A DNA stretch of 64,000 nt. It comes from Hafnia psychrotolerans (lineage in GTDB: Bacteria; Pseudomonadota; Gammaproteobacteria; Enterobacterales; Enterobacteriaceae). The notes under the pieces were generated by a model that was not told the DNA's origin, did not search any database, and saw nothing but the letters and a program-made list of their open reading frames with translations. The translations under genes were made by a program, and so were the position numbers. Below, piece after piece: positions 17,636 to 27,263 of this stretch (the first letter of the stretch is position 1; the number at the start of each line of letters is the position of its first letter). The DNA lies in the NCBI RefSeq assembly GCF_014639435.1, contig NZ_BMFZ01000004.1, positions 62,001-126,000 of the forward strand, read 5' to 3'.

Positions 17636-18334
17636 ATGGCAGTACTGAACGATATTTTTCATGCATTGTGGCAGCATGACTTCAGCGTCCTCGCTGACCC
17701 CAAAGTACTTTGGGTGGTGTATACCATTCTATTTGTGACACTTTTCCTCGAAAATGGCCTGCTTCCCGCCTCATTCCTACCGGGTGATAGCCTGCTATTA
17801 TTAACCGGTGCGTTGATTGCAAAAGGAGTGATGAGTTTTATACCAACACTGATCATTCTGGTGATTGCCGCTAGCCTGGGGTGCTGGCTGAGTTATATTC
17901 AGGGTCGCTGGTTAGGCCATACTAAACTGGTGAAAGGCTGGCTATTACAGCTTCCGGCACATTACCATCAGCGCGCGCATGAGCTGTTTACAAAGCATGG
18001 ATTAATGGCGCTGCTGATTGGCCGTTTTCTGGCATTTGTTCGTACGCTACTGCCAACCATCGCCGGTATCTCGGGACTGAGTAATGCCCGCTTCCAGCTG
18101 TTTAACTGGCTAAGCGCACTGTTGTGGGTCGGCGTGGTCATTTCACTGGGCTTCGCCCTTAGCCATATTCCGGTTGTCAAACGCCATGAAGATCAGGTGA
18201 TGGCTGGGTTGATGATCTTGCCGGTATTGCTTTTAGTGCTGGGGCTGACAGGCGCACTGCTGATGGTCTGGAAGAAACGAAAATGTAAATCCACGCTCTC
18301 TGCCGGTAAGTGCAAAACCAAACCCGCTGAATAG
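17636..18334 (+). CDS. yghB: DedA-family membrane protein YghB
   Basis: A 232-residue DedA protein started at the ATG giving [11 protein letters not shown] after an AGGACA site; upstream in-frame residues lack membrane character. The signature segments [17 protein letters not shown] and [16 protein letters not shown] carry the acidic and arginine residues (E, D, R-x6-P) needed by DedA flippases/proton-coupled transporters. E. coli YghB and YqjA are redundant and needed for membrane integrity, Tat export and heat growth. The metC-yghB order is conserved. A Lys-rich cytoplasmic tail ends the protein at the terminator. Confidence 0.93.
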   Translation: MAVLNDIFHALWQHDFSVLADPKVLWVVYTILFVTLFLENGLLPASFLPGDSLLLLTGALIAKGVMSFIPTLIILVIAASLGCWLSYIQGRWLGHTKLVKGWLLQLPAHYHQRAHELFTKHGLMALLIGRFLAFVRTLLPTIAGISGLSNARFQLFNWLSALLWVGVVISLGFALSHIPVVKRHEDQVMAGLMILPVLLLVLGLTGALLMVWKKRKCKSTLSAGKCKTKPAE

Positions 18335-18345
18335 CGGGTTTTTTA
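18321..18345. terminator. Terminator overlapping the yghB stop codon
   Basis: AACCCGCT-GAAT-AGCGGGTT followed by TTTT. The yghB TAG stop lies within the loop and stem. It sits between converging yghB and yqhC. Confidence 0.8.
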
Positions 18346-18351
18346 TGCCTA

Positions 18352-19278
18352 TTATCGGATCAGCGTATCCGCTAATGTCATCGAGTGACCTTCGCGCGCC
18401 CGCGCCATCTCATCACTGGGCGTCACGCCAAAGTAACGCTTAAACTCCCGACTAAACTGCGACGCACTTTCATAGCCGACGCACAATGCCGCCGAACTGG
18501 CTTTCAATCCGTCGTACATAATCATCATCCGCGCTTTATGCAGCCGGTAGGTCTTCAGATATTGCAGCGGCGAGGTACTGGTGACCGCCTTAAAGTTATG
18601 GTGAAACGCTGAGATGCTCATGTTGACTTCACTGGCCAGCAGCTCAACGCTGAGGTTGTCAGCGTACTGGCTTTCAATACGGCGCAGTGCTTTGGCAATC
18701 TGGCCGAAGTGTGTGTGGCGGTTAACCAGCGCCTGCAAAGCGCCACCGTTGTCGCTGGTTAACACCATAAACAGGATCTCACGGATGATCTGCGGACCTA
18801 ACACTTTGGCACGTAAAGGTTTCTCCATCGCATCAAGCAAGCGTTCAGCGGCGCACAGAATGTCTTCATCCAGCACGCCAGAACTGATACCAGACGATTG
18901 ATCTTTTTGTCCGGTAAAACCGGCCTCTTCCATGTCCATCAGCAAATCTTGCAACATGACGGTGTTAATACTGATTTGGATCCCAGCGAGCGGATGCGCT
19001 GTCGTAGCAAAGGTTTCACATTCGAAAGGTAATGGCACCGTCAGCATCAGGTAGTTTTTGGGATCATAGGAAAATGTGCGCTTACCCAGATAACCGATTT
19101 TACTGCCCTGAAACAGAATCACCAGGCCGGGGTTATACAGCACGGGCGTGCGTGGGTGATGCCGCTTGGTGTGCATTAGCGAAACCTGCGGCACGATCGA
19201 TTGGCTGAGCAGTTTATCGCCACTCAACCGGGCAACATGCAACGCCAGCCGGGTACAAAGCGCCTCAACATCTACCAT
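18352..19278 (-). CDS. yqhC: AraC-family regulator YqhC
   Basis: A 308-residue AraC-type activator of the cupin plus HTH group (AraC_N, as in YqhC). The N-terminal effector domain covers about residues 20-180; two helix-turn-helices follow (LSVELLASEVNMSISAFH and AALCVGYESASQFSREF). In E. coli YqhC senses aldehydes such as furfural and glyoxal and activates yqhD-dkgA. Here yqhD is missing and dkgA lies divergently next door, so dkgA is the probable sole local target. Confidence 0.88.
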   Translation of the reverse strand: MVDVEALCTRLALHVARLSGDKLLSQSIVPQVSLMHTKRHHPRTPVLYNPGLVILFQGSKIGYLGKRTFSYDPKNYLMLTVPLPFECETFATTAHPLAGIQISINTVMLQDLLMDMEEAGFTGQKDQSSGISSGVLDEDILCAAERLLDAMEKPLRAKVLGPQIIREILFMVLTSDNGGALQALVNRHTHFGQIAKALRRIESQYADNLSVELLASEVNMSISAFHHNFKAVTSTSPLQYLKTYRLHKARMMIMYDGLKASSAALCVGYESASQFSREFKRYFGVTPSDEMARAREGHSMTLADTLIR

Positions 19279-19551
19279 TCTCCACTTCCTTCACTCTCAA
19301 TGATCCGGCACTGATTTTGCCATGGATGCGCTATTTCCTACAGGGTTTAACAGAAACAGGCAAGTTTTAGACAGGAATGAGCATCATTTTTGTTCCAGGA
19401 TATTGTTAGGGTGTTAATTAAATATTGAGGGCGTGACAGAAATCAGCACAAATGCTGCTAGCTGCTAGGCTTTAGAAAGCACCTGAGGTTTTGCAAAACC
19501 TTCATCTGATTACATCTGACTATAACCCCCCCGGTTAAACTGGAGAAACTC

Positions 19552-20373
19552 ATGGCAACGCAACCCATCATTAAACTTCACGATGGCAACAAAATGCCTC
19601 AGTTAGGACTCGGCGTATGGAAGGCCAGCAACGAAGAAGCAAGCAACGCCGTCACCACCGCGATCAACGCCGGTTATCGCCACATAGATACCGCTGCGAT
19701 TTATAAAAATGAGGAGGGCGTGGGCGACGCGCTGAAGGCCATAACCGTCCCGCGTGAAGAGTTGTTCATTACCACCAAACTTTGGAATGATGACCAGTTG
19801 GATGCACAAGCAGCACTGGAAACCAGCCTGAAGAAGTTAGGCCTCGATTATATTGATCTCTATCTGATTCACTGGCCGAAAGCCGATCAGGGCAACTTTG
19901 TCGAAGCCTGGAAGCAGTTACAGACGCTGAAGGAACAAGGGTTGGCGAAGAGTGTCGGCGTGTGTAATTTCCACATCCCGCATCTGCAAAAACTTAAAGA
20001 TGAAACCGGGATCTTCCCAGTAGTGAACCAGATTGAGCTGCATCCATTGCTGCAACAGCGTCAGTTGCATGCCTGGAACGCCACGCACAATATTGCTACC
20101 GAATCCTGGAGCCCGCTGGCACAAGGCGGCGAAGGCGTGTTCAACCAGCCACTGATCCAAAAGCTGGCGGAAAAGTATGATAAAACCCCGGCGCAAGTGG
20201 TGATCCGTTGGCATCTGGACAACGGCCTGATTGTGATCCCTAAATCCGTGACGCCAAAACGTATTCACGAAAACTTTGACGTGTTTGATTTCAAACTAGA
20301 GAAGGAAGAATTAGCAGAAGTCGCCAAGCTGGATGCCGGTAAACGTTTAGGCCCGGATCCAGACACGTTTTAA
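19552..20373 (+). CDS. dkgA: 2,5-diketo-D-gluconate reductase A / methylglyoxal reductase
   Basis: A 273-residue aldo-keto reductase (AKR5C). The catalytic tetrad is readable as D46, Y51 (DTAAIYKNEEGVG), K76 (TTKLWN) and H107 (LIHWPK), and the NADPH site as IPKSVTPKRIHEN. It reduces 2,5-diketogluconate, methylglyoxal and other aldehydes in the cytoplasm. A GGAG ribosome site lies at the right distance. The ~270-base gap to divergent yqhC holds the presumed YqhC-activated promoter; no remnant of yqhD is visible in it. Confidence 0.94.
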   Translation: MATQPIIKLHDGNKMPQLGLGVWKASNEEASNAVTTAINAGYRHIDTAAIYKNEEGVGDALKAITVPREELFITTKLWNDDQLDAQAALETSLKKLGLDYIDLYLIHWPKADQGNFVEAWKQLQTLKEQGLAKSVGVCNFHIPHLQKLKDETGIFPVVNQIELHPLLQQRQLHAWNATHNIATESWSPLAQGGEGVFNQPLIQKLAEKYDKTPAQVVIRWHLDNGLIVIPKSVTPKRIHENFDVFDFKLEKEELAEVAKLDAGKRLGPDPDTF

Positions 20374-20403
20374 TTCGCGTCTGTCTTCAGCATGACTGAA
20401 AGC

Positions 20404-20428
20404 AAAAAACCGCCACGGCGGTTTTTTT
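20404..20428. terminator. Terminator between converging dkgA and ftsP
   Basis: AAAAAACCGC...GCGGTTTTTTT; A- and T-runs on either side make it bidirectional. Confidence 0.8.
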
Positions 20429-20462
20429 ATGTCTGACGTAGACTGACGGGTACTTACCGGCG

Positions 20463-21878
20463 TTACACCGACGGCGTGATGACCATCTGCCCGGTAGAGC
20501 CGCGGTCGGCCATCTCCAGCGCTCCGCTATAGTAGAGGAATGGGAAATGCTCGTAGGATGGCTGGTTGAAGTAAACCAATAGTTCGACATCACCATCGAC
20601 CCACACGGTATCTTTGAATCCGGCATCTTCCACCAGCGGCGTAGCACCATTGACGCTTTTCACCAGGAAGGAGACGCCCTGAACGTGGAACGGTTGCGGC
20701 ATGTCAGCATGTACATTCCAGCGCTCCCATGAACCCTGCTGAGTCGTGACGTCAATACGGCTGATATCCCAGAGAGAACCATTGATGCCCGGCGGGTTAT
20801 CACCCAGACGGAATTCACGGGTACGGGAGACACTGCCAGTGAGGATTTGATCGGCCAGCAACCGCATCGGAAGATTGTCGGTCACCAAGGGTAACAGGCC
20901 TGTCGGTTTAAGCGTCAATACCAGCGCAGAAACCAGGATGCTAGAGGGTTCGAACAAGCCGCGGAGACGGTCCATCACACCGGCAGCTTCACCGGCAGTA
21001 ATGGACACTTCGTCACCCTGCGACATATCAATCAAAACTTCGCGGCGCTCGCCCGGTGCCAGAGAGAGCCGCTGAACGCTTACCGGTGCCGGTAAGAAGC
21101 CAAGATCGGAGCCCACCACATGGAAAGCGCGATTGTCACTGAGGCTAAGCTGATAGCGCCGGGCATTAGATGCATTAAGCAGACGCAGGCGCACCCAGCC
21201 CCGTGAAACCTCGACAAATGGCCCCTGAACACCATTGACCAGCATGGTGTCCCCAAAGAACCCGCCTGACGCCGGAGTGTCATATTGCGGCACGCCGAAG
21301 TTGTCGAGACGCTTGTCCTGAATGATCACCGGGAAGTCATCGACACCGTAGTGGTTTGGTAGCGGTAGGCTTTTGCTGACCGGATCTTCAATAAGCCACA
21401 TCCCTGCCAGCCCGTTATAGACGTGCGGCCCCATGCGACCTGGCGTGTTGGCGTGATACCAACACGTGGCGGCAGGTTGGCGGATAGGCAAAACCGGTGA
21501 CCAGTCGACGCCCGGCGAAATCATGCGTGCGCCCCCACCAGCCAGCGTTCCCGGTACCTGTAAGCCGCTGACGGTTACCGACACCGGTTCAGACAGGCGA
21601 TTGCTGTAAATCAGCTTGACGTCATCACCGCTGTAGACCCGCACCGTCGGTCCAAGGTACATACCATTGAATCCCCAGACCGGCGCTTTATTCCCCCCGA
21701 GGAACGACCAGTGGGCTGACTGCATGGTCAGAAATAATGGCTGCCCACGGCGGGACTCTATCAATGGCGGAACGGGTAATGCTGGTTGCGATCCACTCGC
21801 TTGTGCCCTCAGCGGCAATGCACCTGCGGCGAGTGCCAGGCCAGATGCTTGCAGGAATGAACGACGACTGAGAGACAT
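20463..21878 (-). CDS. ftsP: Cell division protein FtsP (SufI)
   Basis: A 471-residue periplasmic protein with a twin-arginine signal (SRRSFLQASGLALAAGALPL, residues 4-23). It has three cupredoxin domains of the multicopper oxidase fold but lacks most copper ligands, as expected for FtsP/SufI, which stabilises the divisome under stress. The neighbours plsC and parC upstream on the same strand keep the E. coli order parC-plsC-sufI. Confidence 0.94.
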   Translation of the reverse strand: MSLSRRSFLQASGLALAAGALPLRAQASGSQPALPVPPLIESRRGQPLFLTMQSAHWSFLGGNKAPVWGFNGMYLGPTVRVYSGDDVKLIYSNRLSEPVSVTVSGLQVPGTLAGGGARMISPGVDWSPVLPIRQPAATCWYHANTPGRMGPHVYNGLAGMWLIEDPVSKSLPLPNHYGVDDFPVIIQDKRLDNFGVPQYDTPASGGFFGDTMLVNGVQGPFVEVSRGWVRLRLLNASNARRYQLSLSDNRAFHVVGSDLGFLPAPVSVQRLSLAPGERREVLIDMSQGDEVSITAGEAAGVMDRLRGLFEPSSILVSALVLTLKPTGLLPLVTDNLPMRLLADQILTGSVSRTREFRLGDNPPGINGSLWDISRIDVTTQQGSWERWNVHADMPQPFHVQGVSFLVKSVNGATPLVEDAGFKDTVWVDGDVELLVYFNQPSYEHFPFLYYSGALEMADRGSTGQMVITPSV

Positions 21879-21954
21879 ATTTTCTCCATGAAAACAAAAT
21901 CAAAAACATGTTAACGCCCCATTGCCTTCATTGGCTGAGAGCGGAAAAGGAGGA

Positions 21955-22698
21955 CTACTTTTTCGTTTTGGCTGTAGCCTGCCGCTGGGCGACTTCGGCG
22001 TCAAGTTCTGCAATTTTGTCAGCCATAACCTGATGACAGTGATTGGAGAGCTCACGCAACCGCTCTTTACCATACTGTGAGGTATCAATCGGCGGCAGCA
22101 TTTCAATAATGACCAGCCCATTGGACCAACGGTTGAGCTTAATTGTATCGTTGGTGTTGGACACGCAGATCGGCACGATCGGCACGCCGGCTGAAATTGC
22201 CGCATGGAAGGCACCGGTTTTAAATGGCATCAGGCCACGGCCACGGCTGCGCGTTCCTTCCGGGAACATCCAGATGGAGATGTTTTTCTTATTGATATGA
22301 TCCACCACCTGCGAAATAGTGGTATGGGCTTTAGCGCGATTATCACGATCAATCAACAAGTTACCCGTTAACCAGTAGAGCTGACCAAAGAACGGAATCC
22401 ATGCCAGGCTTTTTTTGCCTACGGTCACAGTTCTTGGCTGGACCATGGACGAAACGGTAACCATGTCATAATTGTTCTGATGGTTGGCAATATAGATGCA
22501 TTTGCCGTAATGCGCTGCTTCATGCGGGATCCGCTTTTCCAGGGTAATACCCAGGACCGGCGCCAGACGCGCGAACATATGGCCGAAGGTGGCCACATGT
22601 TTCGGGTTTCTCGGACTGAACAGGCAATAAATGCAACCCAAAATAGACAGCAGAATCGAATAGATAACGACGATGATCAGACGCAAAATAAATAACAT
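21955..22698 (-). CDS. plsC: 1-acyl-sn-glycerol-3-phosphate acyltransferase
   Basis: A 247-residue inner-membrane acyltransferase making phosphatidic acid. The catalytic HX4D motif is H73-QNNY-D78 and the substrate motif FPEGTRSRG starts near residue 145. An N-terminal hydrophobic anchor covers residues 1-27. An AAGAGGAT ribosome site precedes the ATG. Lies between parC and ftsP on the same strand. Confidence 0.95.
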   Translation of the reverse strand: MLFILRLIIVVIYSILLSILGCIYCLFSPRNPKHVATFGHMFARLAPVLGITLEKRIPHEAAHYGKCIYIANHQNNYDMVTVSSMVQPRTVTVGKKSLAWIPFFGQLYWLTGNLLIDRDNRAKAHTTISQVVDHINKKNISIWMFPEGTRSRGRGLMPFKTGAFHAAISAGVPIVPICVSNTNDTIKLNRWSNGLVIIEMLPPIDTSQYGKERLRELSNHCHQVMADKIAELDAEVAQRQATAKTKK

Positions 22699-22868
22699 AA
22701 CATCCTCTTAAGCATACCGCCGGAGCCCGCAGAAAACCCCGCAGCCCCCTTTCCTCCGCGCTGGGCTATTCTCAGGCCTCAGTCAGCGCTACACAACGGT
22801 TTTATTAATACATTTGTAAAATTTTTGCGCTCTGCTGTAACGTCGAAGCGGCCTCACTTTAACAACGC

Positions 22869-22894
22869 ATTCAGGGCACTAATGTGCCCTGAAT
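22869..22894 (-). terminator. Terminator-like hairpin after parC
   Basis: Perfect 11-base-pair stem ATTCAGGGCAC / GTGCCCTGAAT with a four-base loop, about 30 bases after the parC stop. No strong T-run, so it may attenuate rather than stop transcription toward plsC. Confidence 0.6.
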
Positions 22895-22924
22895 CATCCG
22901 GCCGGGATCGGTTACCTGATCGCG

Positions 22925-25198
22925 TTATTCTTCACTGTCGCCCATGGACTGACGCAATGGCGAGTCAGTTTCAATACGATCGATACGTTGCAGACCACGT
23001 GGCAACAGAGTGCCTTTGCGACCACGTTCTGCGCGGAATTTTTGTAACTCTTCCGGTCGCAGGGTCAACTTACGTTTGCCGACGTACAGGGTCAGTGAAG
23101 TTTGCGGTGGCAACACCCGCAGCCAGACCAGTTTGTCTTCGCCCGATGCCGCCTGCGCAGAAGGAATTGATACAATTTTATTCCCCTTCCCTTTCGACAG
23201 CTGCGGCAAATCAGCAACCGGGAACAGCAACATACGTCCCGCAGCGGTGATCGACAGTAACATGTCGTCGTCACCGTGCAGTTCGATTGGCGGCAGTGCT
23301 TTGGCGTTATCTGGCAAGGTGATCATCACTTTACCGGCACGGTTACGCGCCACTAAATCGTTGAAGGTACAGACAAAGCCGTAACCCGCATCTGAGGCCA
23401 TCAGCAGTTTCTGATCGTCCGGCGCCATCAGCACTTGTTCGATCGTCGCGCCCGGCGGTGGGGTTAATTTCCCCGTCAGCGGTTCGCCCTGACCACGTGC
23501 TGAAGGCAGCGTCATCGGATCCAGCGCATAGCTGCGTCCGGTGGAGTCAATGAAGACCACCGGCTGGTTACTCTTGCCTTTGGCCGCAGCACGGAAGCTG
23601 TCACCGGCTTTGTAGCTCAGACCGTTCGCGTCAATATCGTGGCCTTTCGCACTGCGTACCCAGCCCATTTGAGAAAGCACAATGGTGACCGGCTCAGACG
23701 GCACAAAATCATGCTCGCTCATGGCTTTAGCTTCTTCACGCTCGGTGATGGGCGAGCGGCGATCGTCACCATAGGCCTCAACATCGGCCTGAATTTCTTT
23801 GCGGATTAACGTGCTGAGCTTACGTTCCGACCCAAGGAGCGCTTGTAACTGATCGCGCTCTTTCGCCAGTTCAGCTTGCTCACCGCGAATTTTGACCTCT
23901 TCGAGTTTTGCCAAATGGCGTAATTTCAACTCAAGGATCGCTTCGGCCTGCGTTTCACTCAGATCAAAGCGGGCCATCAGTACCGGTTTAGGTTCATCTT
24001 CGGTACGGATGATATGGATAACTTCGTCAATGCTCAGGAAGGCTGTCAGTAAACCTTCGAGGATATGCAGACGCTTCAGAACTTTATCAAGACGGAAGTT
24101 CAGGCGGCGGCGCACGGTATCGCGGCGGTAGGACAGCCATTCAGTCAGGATTTCCACCAGCCCTTTCACCGACGGGCGGTTATCCAGACCAATCATGTTC
24201 ATGTTGATACGGTAACTACGTTCCAGATCGGTGGTAACAAACAGATGGCTCATCACCTGCTCGAGATCAACACGGTTGGAACGTGGCACCACCACCAGAC
24301 GGGTTGGATTCTCGTGATCGGATTCATCACGCAGATCTTCGACCATCGGCAGCTTTTTATTACGCATCTGGGCGGCGATTTGCTCCAGCACTTTGGCACC
24401 TGACACCTGGTGCGGCAAAGCGGTGATGACCGCGCTACCGTCTTCTTTGTGCCACACAGCGCGCATCCGCACAGAGCCCTTGCCGGATTCATAAATTTTA
24501 CGGATTTCGTTACGCGGGGTGATGATTTCGGCTTCCGTCGGGAAGTCAGGCCCCTGGACGAATTCCAGCAAATCTTCCAGCGTACTGCCCGGTTTTTCCA
24601 GCAACGCAATAGCGGCGTTAGCAACTTCACGAATATTGTGCGGCGGAATGTCCGTTGCCATCCCCACCGCAATACCTGTCGTACCGTTCAGCAGAATGTT
24701 CGGCAGACGCGCTGGCAGGGTTTTGGGCTCTTGCATGGTGCCGTCAAAGTTCGGTACGTAATTGACCGTACCCTGACCCAGCTCGCGCAGCAGTACGTCG
24801 GCGTATTTTGACAGACGCGATTCGGTATAACGCATGGCGGCGAAAGATTTCGGGTCATCCGGCGCCCCCCAGTTCCCCTGACCGTCGACCAGCGGATAGC
24901 GGTAAGAAAAGGGTTGTGCCATCAGCACCATGGCTTCATAGCAGGCGCTGTCACCGTGCGGATGATATTTACCTAGCACGTCACCGACAGTACGGGCGGA
25001 TTTTTTGAATTTGGCGTTATTACTCAGGCCGAGTTCGGACATCGCATAAATAATGCGGCGTTGCACCGGCTTGAGGCCGTCACCGATAAACGGCAGCGCG
25101 CGGTCCATGATCACATACATGGAATAGTTGAGATAGGCGTTCTCAGTAAACGTGTGCAGCGCTAAACGCTCTGTACCGTCATGAGTTATTTCGCTCAT
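22925..25198 (-). CDS. parC: DNA topoisomerase IV subunit A
   Basis: A 757-residue type IIA topoisomerase subunit that breaks and reseals DNA and decatenates daughter chromosomes together with ParE. It is four residues longer at the N-terminus than E. coli ParC. The catalytic tyrosine is Y124 ([10 protein letters not shown]). In the quinolone-resistance region ([14 protein letters not shown]) the residues equivalent to E. coli S80 and E84 are Ser84 and Glu88, i.e. the sensitive type. GyrA-like boxes and the C-terminal beta-pinwheel follow. A GAGG site precedes the ATG. Confidence 0.97.
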   Translation of the reverse strand: MSEITHDGTERLALHTFTENAYLNYSMYVIMDRALPFIGDGLKPVQRRIIYAMSELGLSNNAKFKKSARTVGDVLGKYHPHGDSACYEAMVLMAQPFSYRYPLVDGQGNWGAPDDPKSFAAMRYTESRLSKYADVLLRELGQGTVNYVPNFDGTMQEPKTLPARLPNILLNGTTGIAVGMATDIPPHNIREVANAAIALLEKPGSTLEDLLEFVQGPDFPTEAEIITPRNEIRKIYESGKGSVRMRAVWHKEDGSAVITALPHQVSGAKVLEQIAAQMRNKKLPMVEDLRDESDHENPTRLVVVPRSNRVDLEQVMSHLFVTTDLERSYRINMNMIGLDNRPSVKGLVEILTEWLSYRRDTVRRRLNFRLDKVLKRLHILEGLLTAFLSIDEVIHIIRTEDEPKPVLMARFDLSETQAEAILELKLRHLAKLEEVKIRGEQAELAKERDQLQALLGSERKLSTLIRKEIQADVEAYGDDRRSPITEREEAKAMSEHDFVPSEPVTIVLSQMGWVRSAKGHDIDANGLSYKAGDSFRAAAKGKSNQPVVFIDSTGRSYALDPMTLPSARGQGEPLTGKLTPPPGATIEQVLMAPDDQKLLMASDAGYGFVCTFNDLVARNRAGKVMITLPDNAKALPPIELHGDDDMLLSITAAGRMLLFPVADLPQLSKGKGNKIVSIPSAQAASGEDKLVWLRVLPPQTSLTLYVGKRKLTLRPEELQKFRAERGRKGTLLPRGLQRIDRIETDSPLRQSMGDSEE

Positions 25199-25516
25199 TG
25201 ATTAATCCTCAGACCCGTGGCGTTATCGTTTTGGAAAATAAGGAGGCTCACACTTGCAGGGACACAACATTGCCCGCTACGTGGCGATGGTGTCCGCGAT
25301 AGTACATCATCTGCCGCATTCCTGTCACAGTTGCTGTGATACTGCCCGTTACCCGCGTGGAAGTTGTCTATAAAGTGGCTTACATTGTTCTTAACACCTA
25401 TTGAGTCGCCCCATTATTGCATCTGAGTCAATAGTATTGTGCGCAATATCACATTTTTCTGCGATAAAGTTTTGAGTAGACTGTTTGACAACAGTTTATC
25501 AACGAGACCCTACAAC
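25199..25516. other. Intergenic region between divergent parC and mdaB
   Basis: About 320 bases with promoters expected for both directions. E. coli has ygiV, ygiW and qseBC here; none is present. I see no RNA gene, repeat or clear operator. Confidence 0.5.
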
Positions 25517-26104
25517 ATGAGCAATATCCTGATTATTAATGCCGGCAAAACCTTCGCCCACTCAAAAGGCGCACTGAACAACAGCCTGACTGACGTCGGC
25601 TCACGTTTCTTGCGCGACGCCGGCCACGACGTGCGTATAACCGTGCTGGAAGAGGGGTATGACGTCCAGACCGAAATTGAAAGTTATTTGTGGGCAGACA
25701 CCATTATTTATCAACAACCGGGCTGGTGGATGGGTATGCCATGGACACTGAAAAAATATATTGATGAGGTCTTCACCGAAGGTCACGGCAAACTGTACGC
25801 CAGCGATGGCCGTACCCGTTCAGACGCTACGCAGAAATATGGCTCAGGCGGCTTGTTACAGGGCAAGAGCTACATGCTCTCCGTGACATGGAATGCTCCG
25901 CAGGAAGCTTTTGAAGATAAAGAGCAATTTTTCCACGGTGTGGGCGTTGATGGCGTGTATCTGGCACAGCATAAAGCCAATCAGTTCATTGGCCTGGATA
26001 CGCTGCCTACTTTCATGTGTAACGACGTCATCAAGCAACCGAATGTCGAGGGCCATTTTGCTCGTTACCGTGCGCACCTTGAATATGTGTTTGGACAGGC
26101 TTAA
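25517..26104 (+). CDS. mdaB: NADPH quinone reductase MdaB (modulator of drug activity B)
   Basis: A 195-residue flavodoxin-fold FAD quinone reductase. I place the start at MSNILIINAGKTFAHS, which matches E. coli MdaB; 26 upstream in-frame codons have no counterpart. Conserved segments include QPGWWMGMPWTLKKYIDEVFTEG, LYASDGRTRSD and QFFHGVGVDGVY. It reduces quinones in two-electron steps, and ygiN 47 bases downstream acts on the quinol, so the two form a quinone redox cycle. Confidence 0.94.
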   Translation: MSNILIINAGKTFAHSKGALNNSLTDVGSRFLRDAGHDVRITVLEEGYDVQTEIESYLWADTIIYQQPGWWMGMPWTLKKYIDEVFTEGHGKLYASDGRTRSDATQKYGSGGLLQGKSYMLSVTWNAPQEAFEDKEQFFHGVGVDGVYLAQHKANQFIGLDTLPTFMCNDVIKQPNVEGHFARYRAHLEYVFGQA

Positions 26105-26151
26105 GTTTAGTCTTCGCATCGACATTTTCCGAGAGGCACCAAGAGGATTTT

Positions 26152-26457
26152 ATGATCACTGTTATTGCAGAAATCAAAGTAAAGCCAGGCCGCCGCGACG
26201 CGATACTAGAAAAAATCACAGCACTGTTACCGAGTGTTCTCGCAGAGAAAGGCTGTCATCGCTATGAGCCCTACGTTGATTTCAACGGTCAGATCCCATG
26301 GCGCAAAACCGTTCCAGATTCCATTTTCATGCTCGAAGAGTGGAAAAGTCTAGCGCACCTTGAAGCACACCAACAAGCCGCGCATATGGACCAGCACCGC
26401 GAAAATATCAAAGCTGACGTACTGGATGTGGTGATCCATATCATCGAAAAAGCGTGA
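26152..26457 (+). CDS. ygiN: Quinol monooxygenase YgiN
   Basis: A 101-residue antibiotic biosynthesis monooxygenase (ABM) fold protein that acts as a dimer. Key segments: MITVIAEIKVKPGRRDAIL and a DSIFMLEEWKSLAHLEAHQ strand-helix typical of the family. E. coli YgiN oxidises menadiol. AGAGGA precedes the ATG. Forms an operon with mdaB and ends at a strong terminator. Confidence 0.94.
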   Translation: MITVIAEIKVKPGRRDAILEKITALLPSVLAEKGCHRYEPYVDFNGQIPWRKTVPDSIFMLEEWKSLAHLEAHQQAAHMDQHRENIKADVLDVVIHIIEKA

Positions 26458-26570
26458 TGATTGGATTCCAGACTAAGATACACGGCGCAACTACAGGGAT
26501 GAGACGTCCCTGTGGAAACATCATCCCTGTGTTTCCTCTAAAGTCTGCCATTTCATAACCTTCATAAACA

Positions 26571-26604
26571 AAACACCGGAGGCTCTACAGCGCCGGTGTT
26601 TTTT
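26571..26604 (+). terminator. Rho-independent terminator of mdaB-ygiN
   Basis: AAACACCGG / CCGGTGTTT stem followed by a T-run. The next 200 bases to the pilus operon hold no recognised gene; conserved E. coli-like order stops here and resumes at parE. Confidence 0.8.
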
Positions 26605-26804
26605 AGGGTGAAGCTGAACAGTAATCCCCCGGTAAGTCTGCCGGTTGGTAAAATAGACTATCCTGCTCAACGATAATATCGGTGCAGGCTCATCGTAAAT
26701 TGTGCTGTTAGATAGCGGCTTCGCTTTGTCGGAGTACTGTTCACCGGCATGAGAAAAGAAGAGTAAAAAAATGAGGGGCCTTCGTTTATTATTTACTCTT
26801 CTAA

Positions 26805-27263
26805 TTAATATAAGAGTCGGGCTATCATATTAGCTATATATATACCGGGGGGAGCATCCCGTCCCGTTTTCATCTTTGCATAGACGGTATAAGTTCTTGA
26901 AACGGTATCATTAGCAGCAATGCTGTAACTATCACTTACAATGTTTGGAGCGCTATTACCCCATATTTCCTGATAGCTTGCTGTTTTATATGTATTAAAA
27001 AAATTGCTGTGAGAACCCGATGTCATTTCATGCTCAGAATTAATATTTTGGCTATCTATAATTATTTTATATTCTACATTAGCAGACGTATCTCCGTTGC
27101 GACAAACTACAGTAAGGGTGGCGGTAGTTTGCCTTTCTTTTCCCGCAACCCCCTCTATAGAGCCAAAAGTTAACGGCGTGGATGATATTTCACAATGATA
27201 GGCTAACGCCTCTCCGGAAATTGACATCAGCGTAATGCATAGTAAGTATCTTAATTTCATCAT
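26805..27263 (-). CDS. Spore-coat-U-type pilin, last gene of a Csu-like pilus operon
   Basis: A 152-residue exported protein with signal peptide ending EALA and one SCPU (spore coat protein U) domain. It keeps the family's paired cysteines (C24 in HCEISS and C54 in VVCRNG) and the C-terminal beta-strand (GIYIANMIARLLY) that a chaperone would donate to. In canonical Csu systems the last gene encodes a two-domain tip adhesin (CsuE) of ~330 residues; here it is a single domain, so either a minor/tip pilin that lost its receptor domain or a different design. Its ATG overlaps the usher stop (TGATG), indicating translational coupling. Confidence 0.72.
   Translation of the reverse strand: MMKLRYLLCITLMSISGEALAYHCEISSTPLTFGSIEGVAGKERQTTATLTVVCRNGDTSANVEYKIIIDSQNINSEHEMTSGSHSNFFNTYKTASYQEIWGNSAPNIVSDSYSIAANDTVSRTYTVYAKMKTGRDAPPGIYIANMIARLLY

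Noticed and set aside
26605-26804. Possible remnant of qseBC between ygiN and the pilus operon
   Set aside because: Six-frame reading gave no recognisable kinase or regulator motif.
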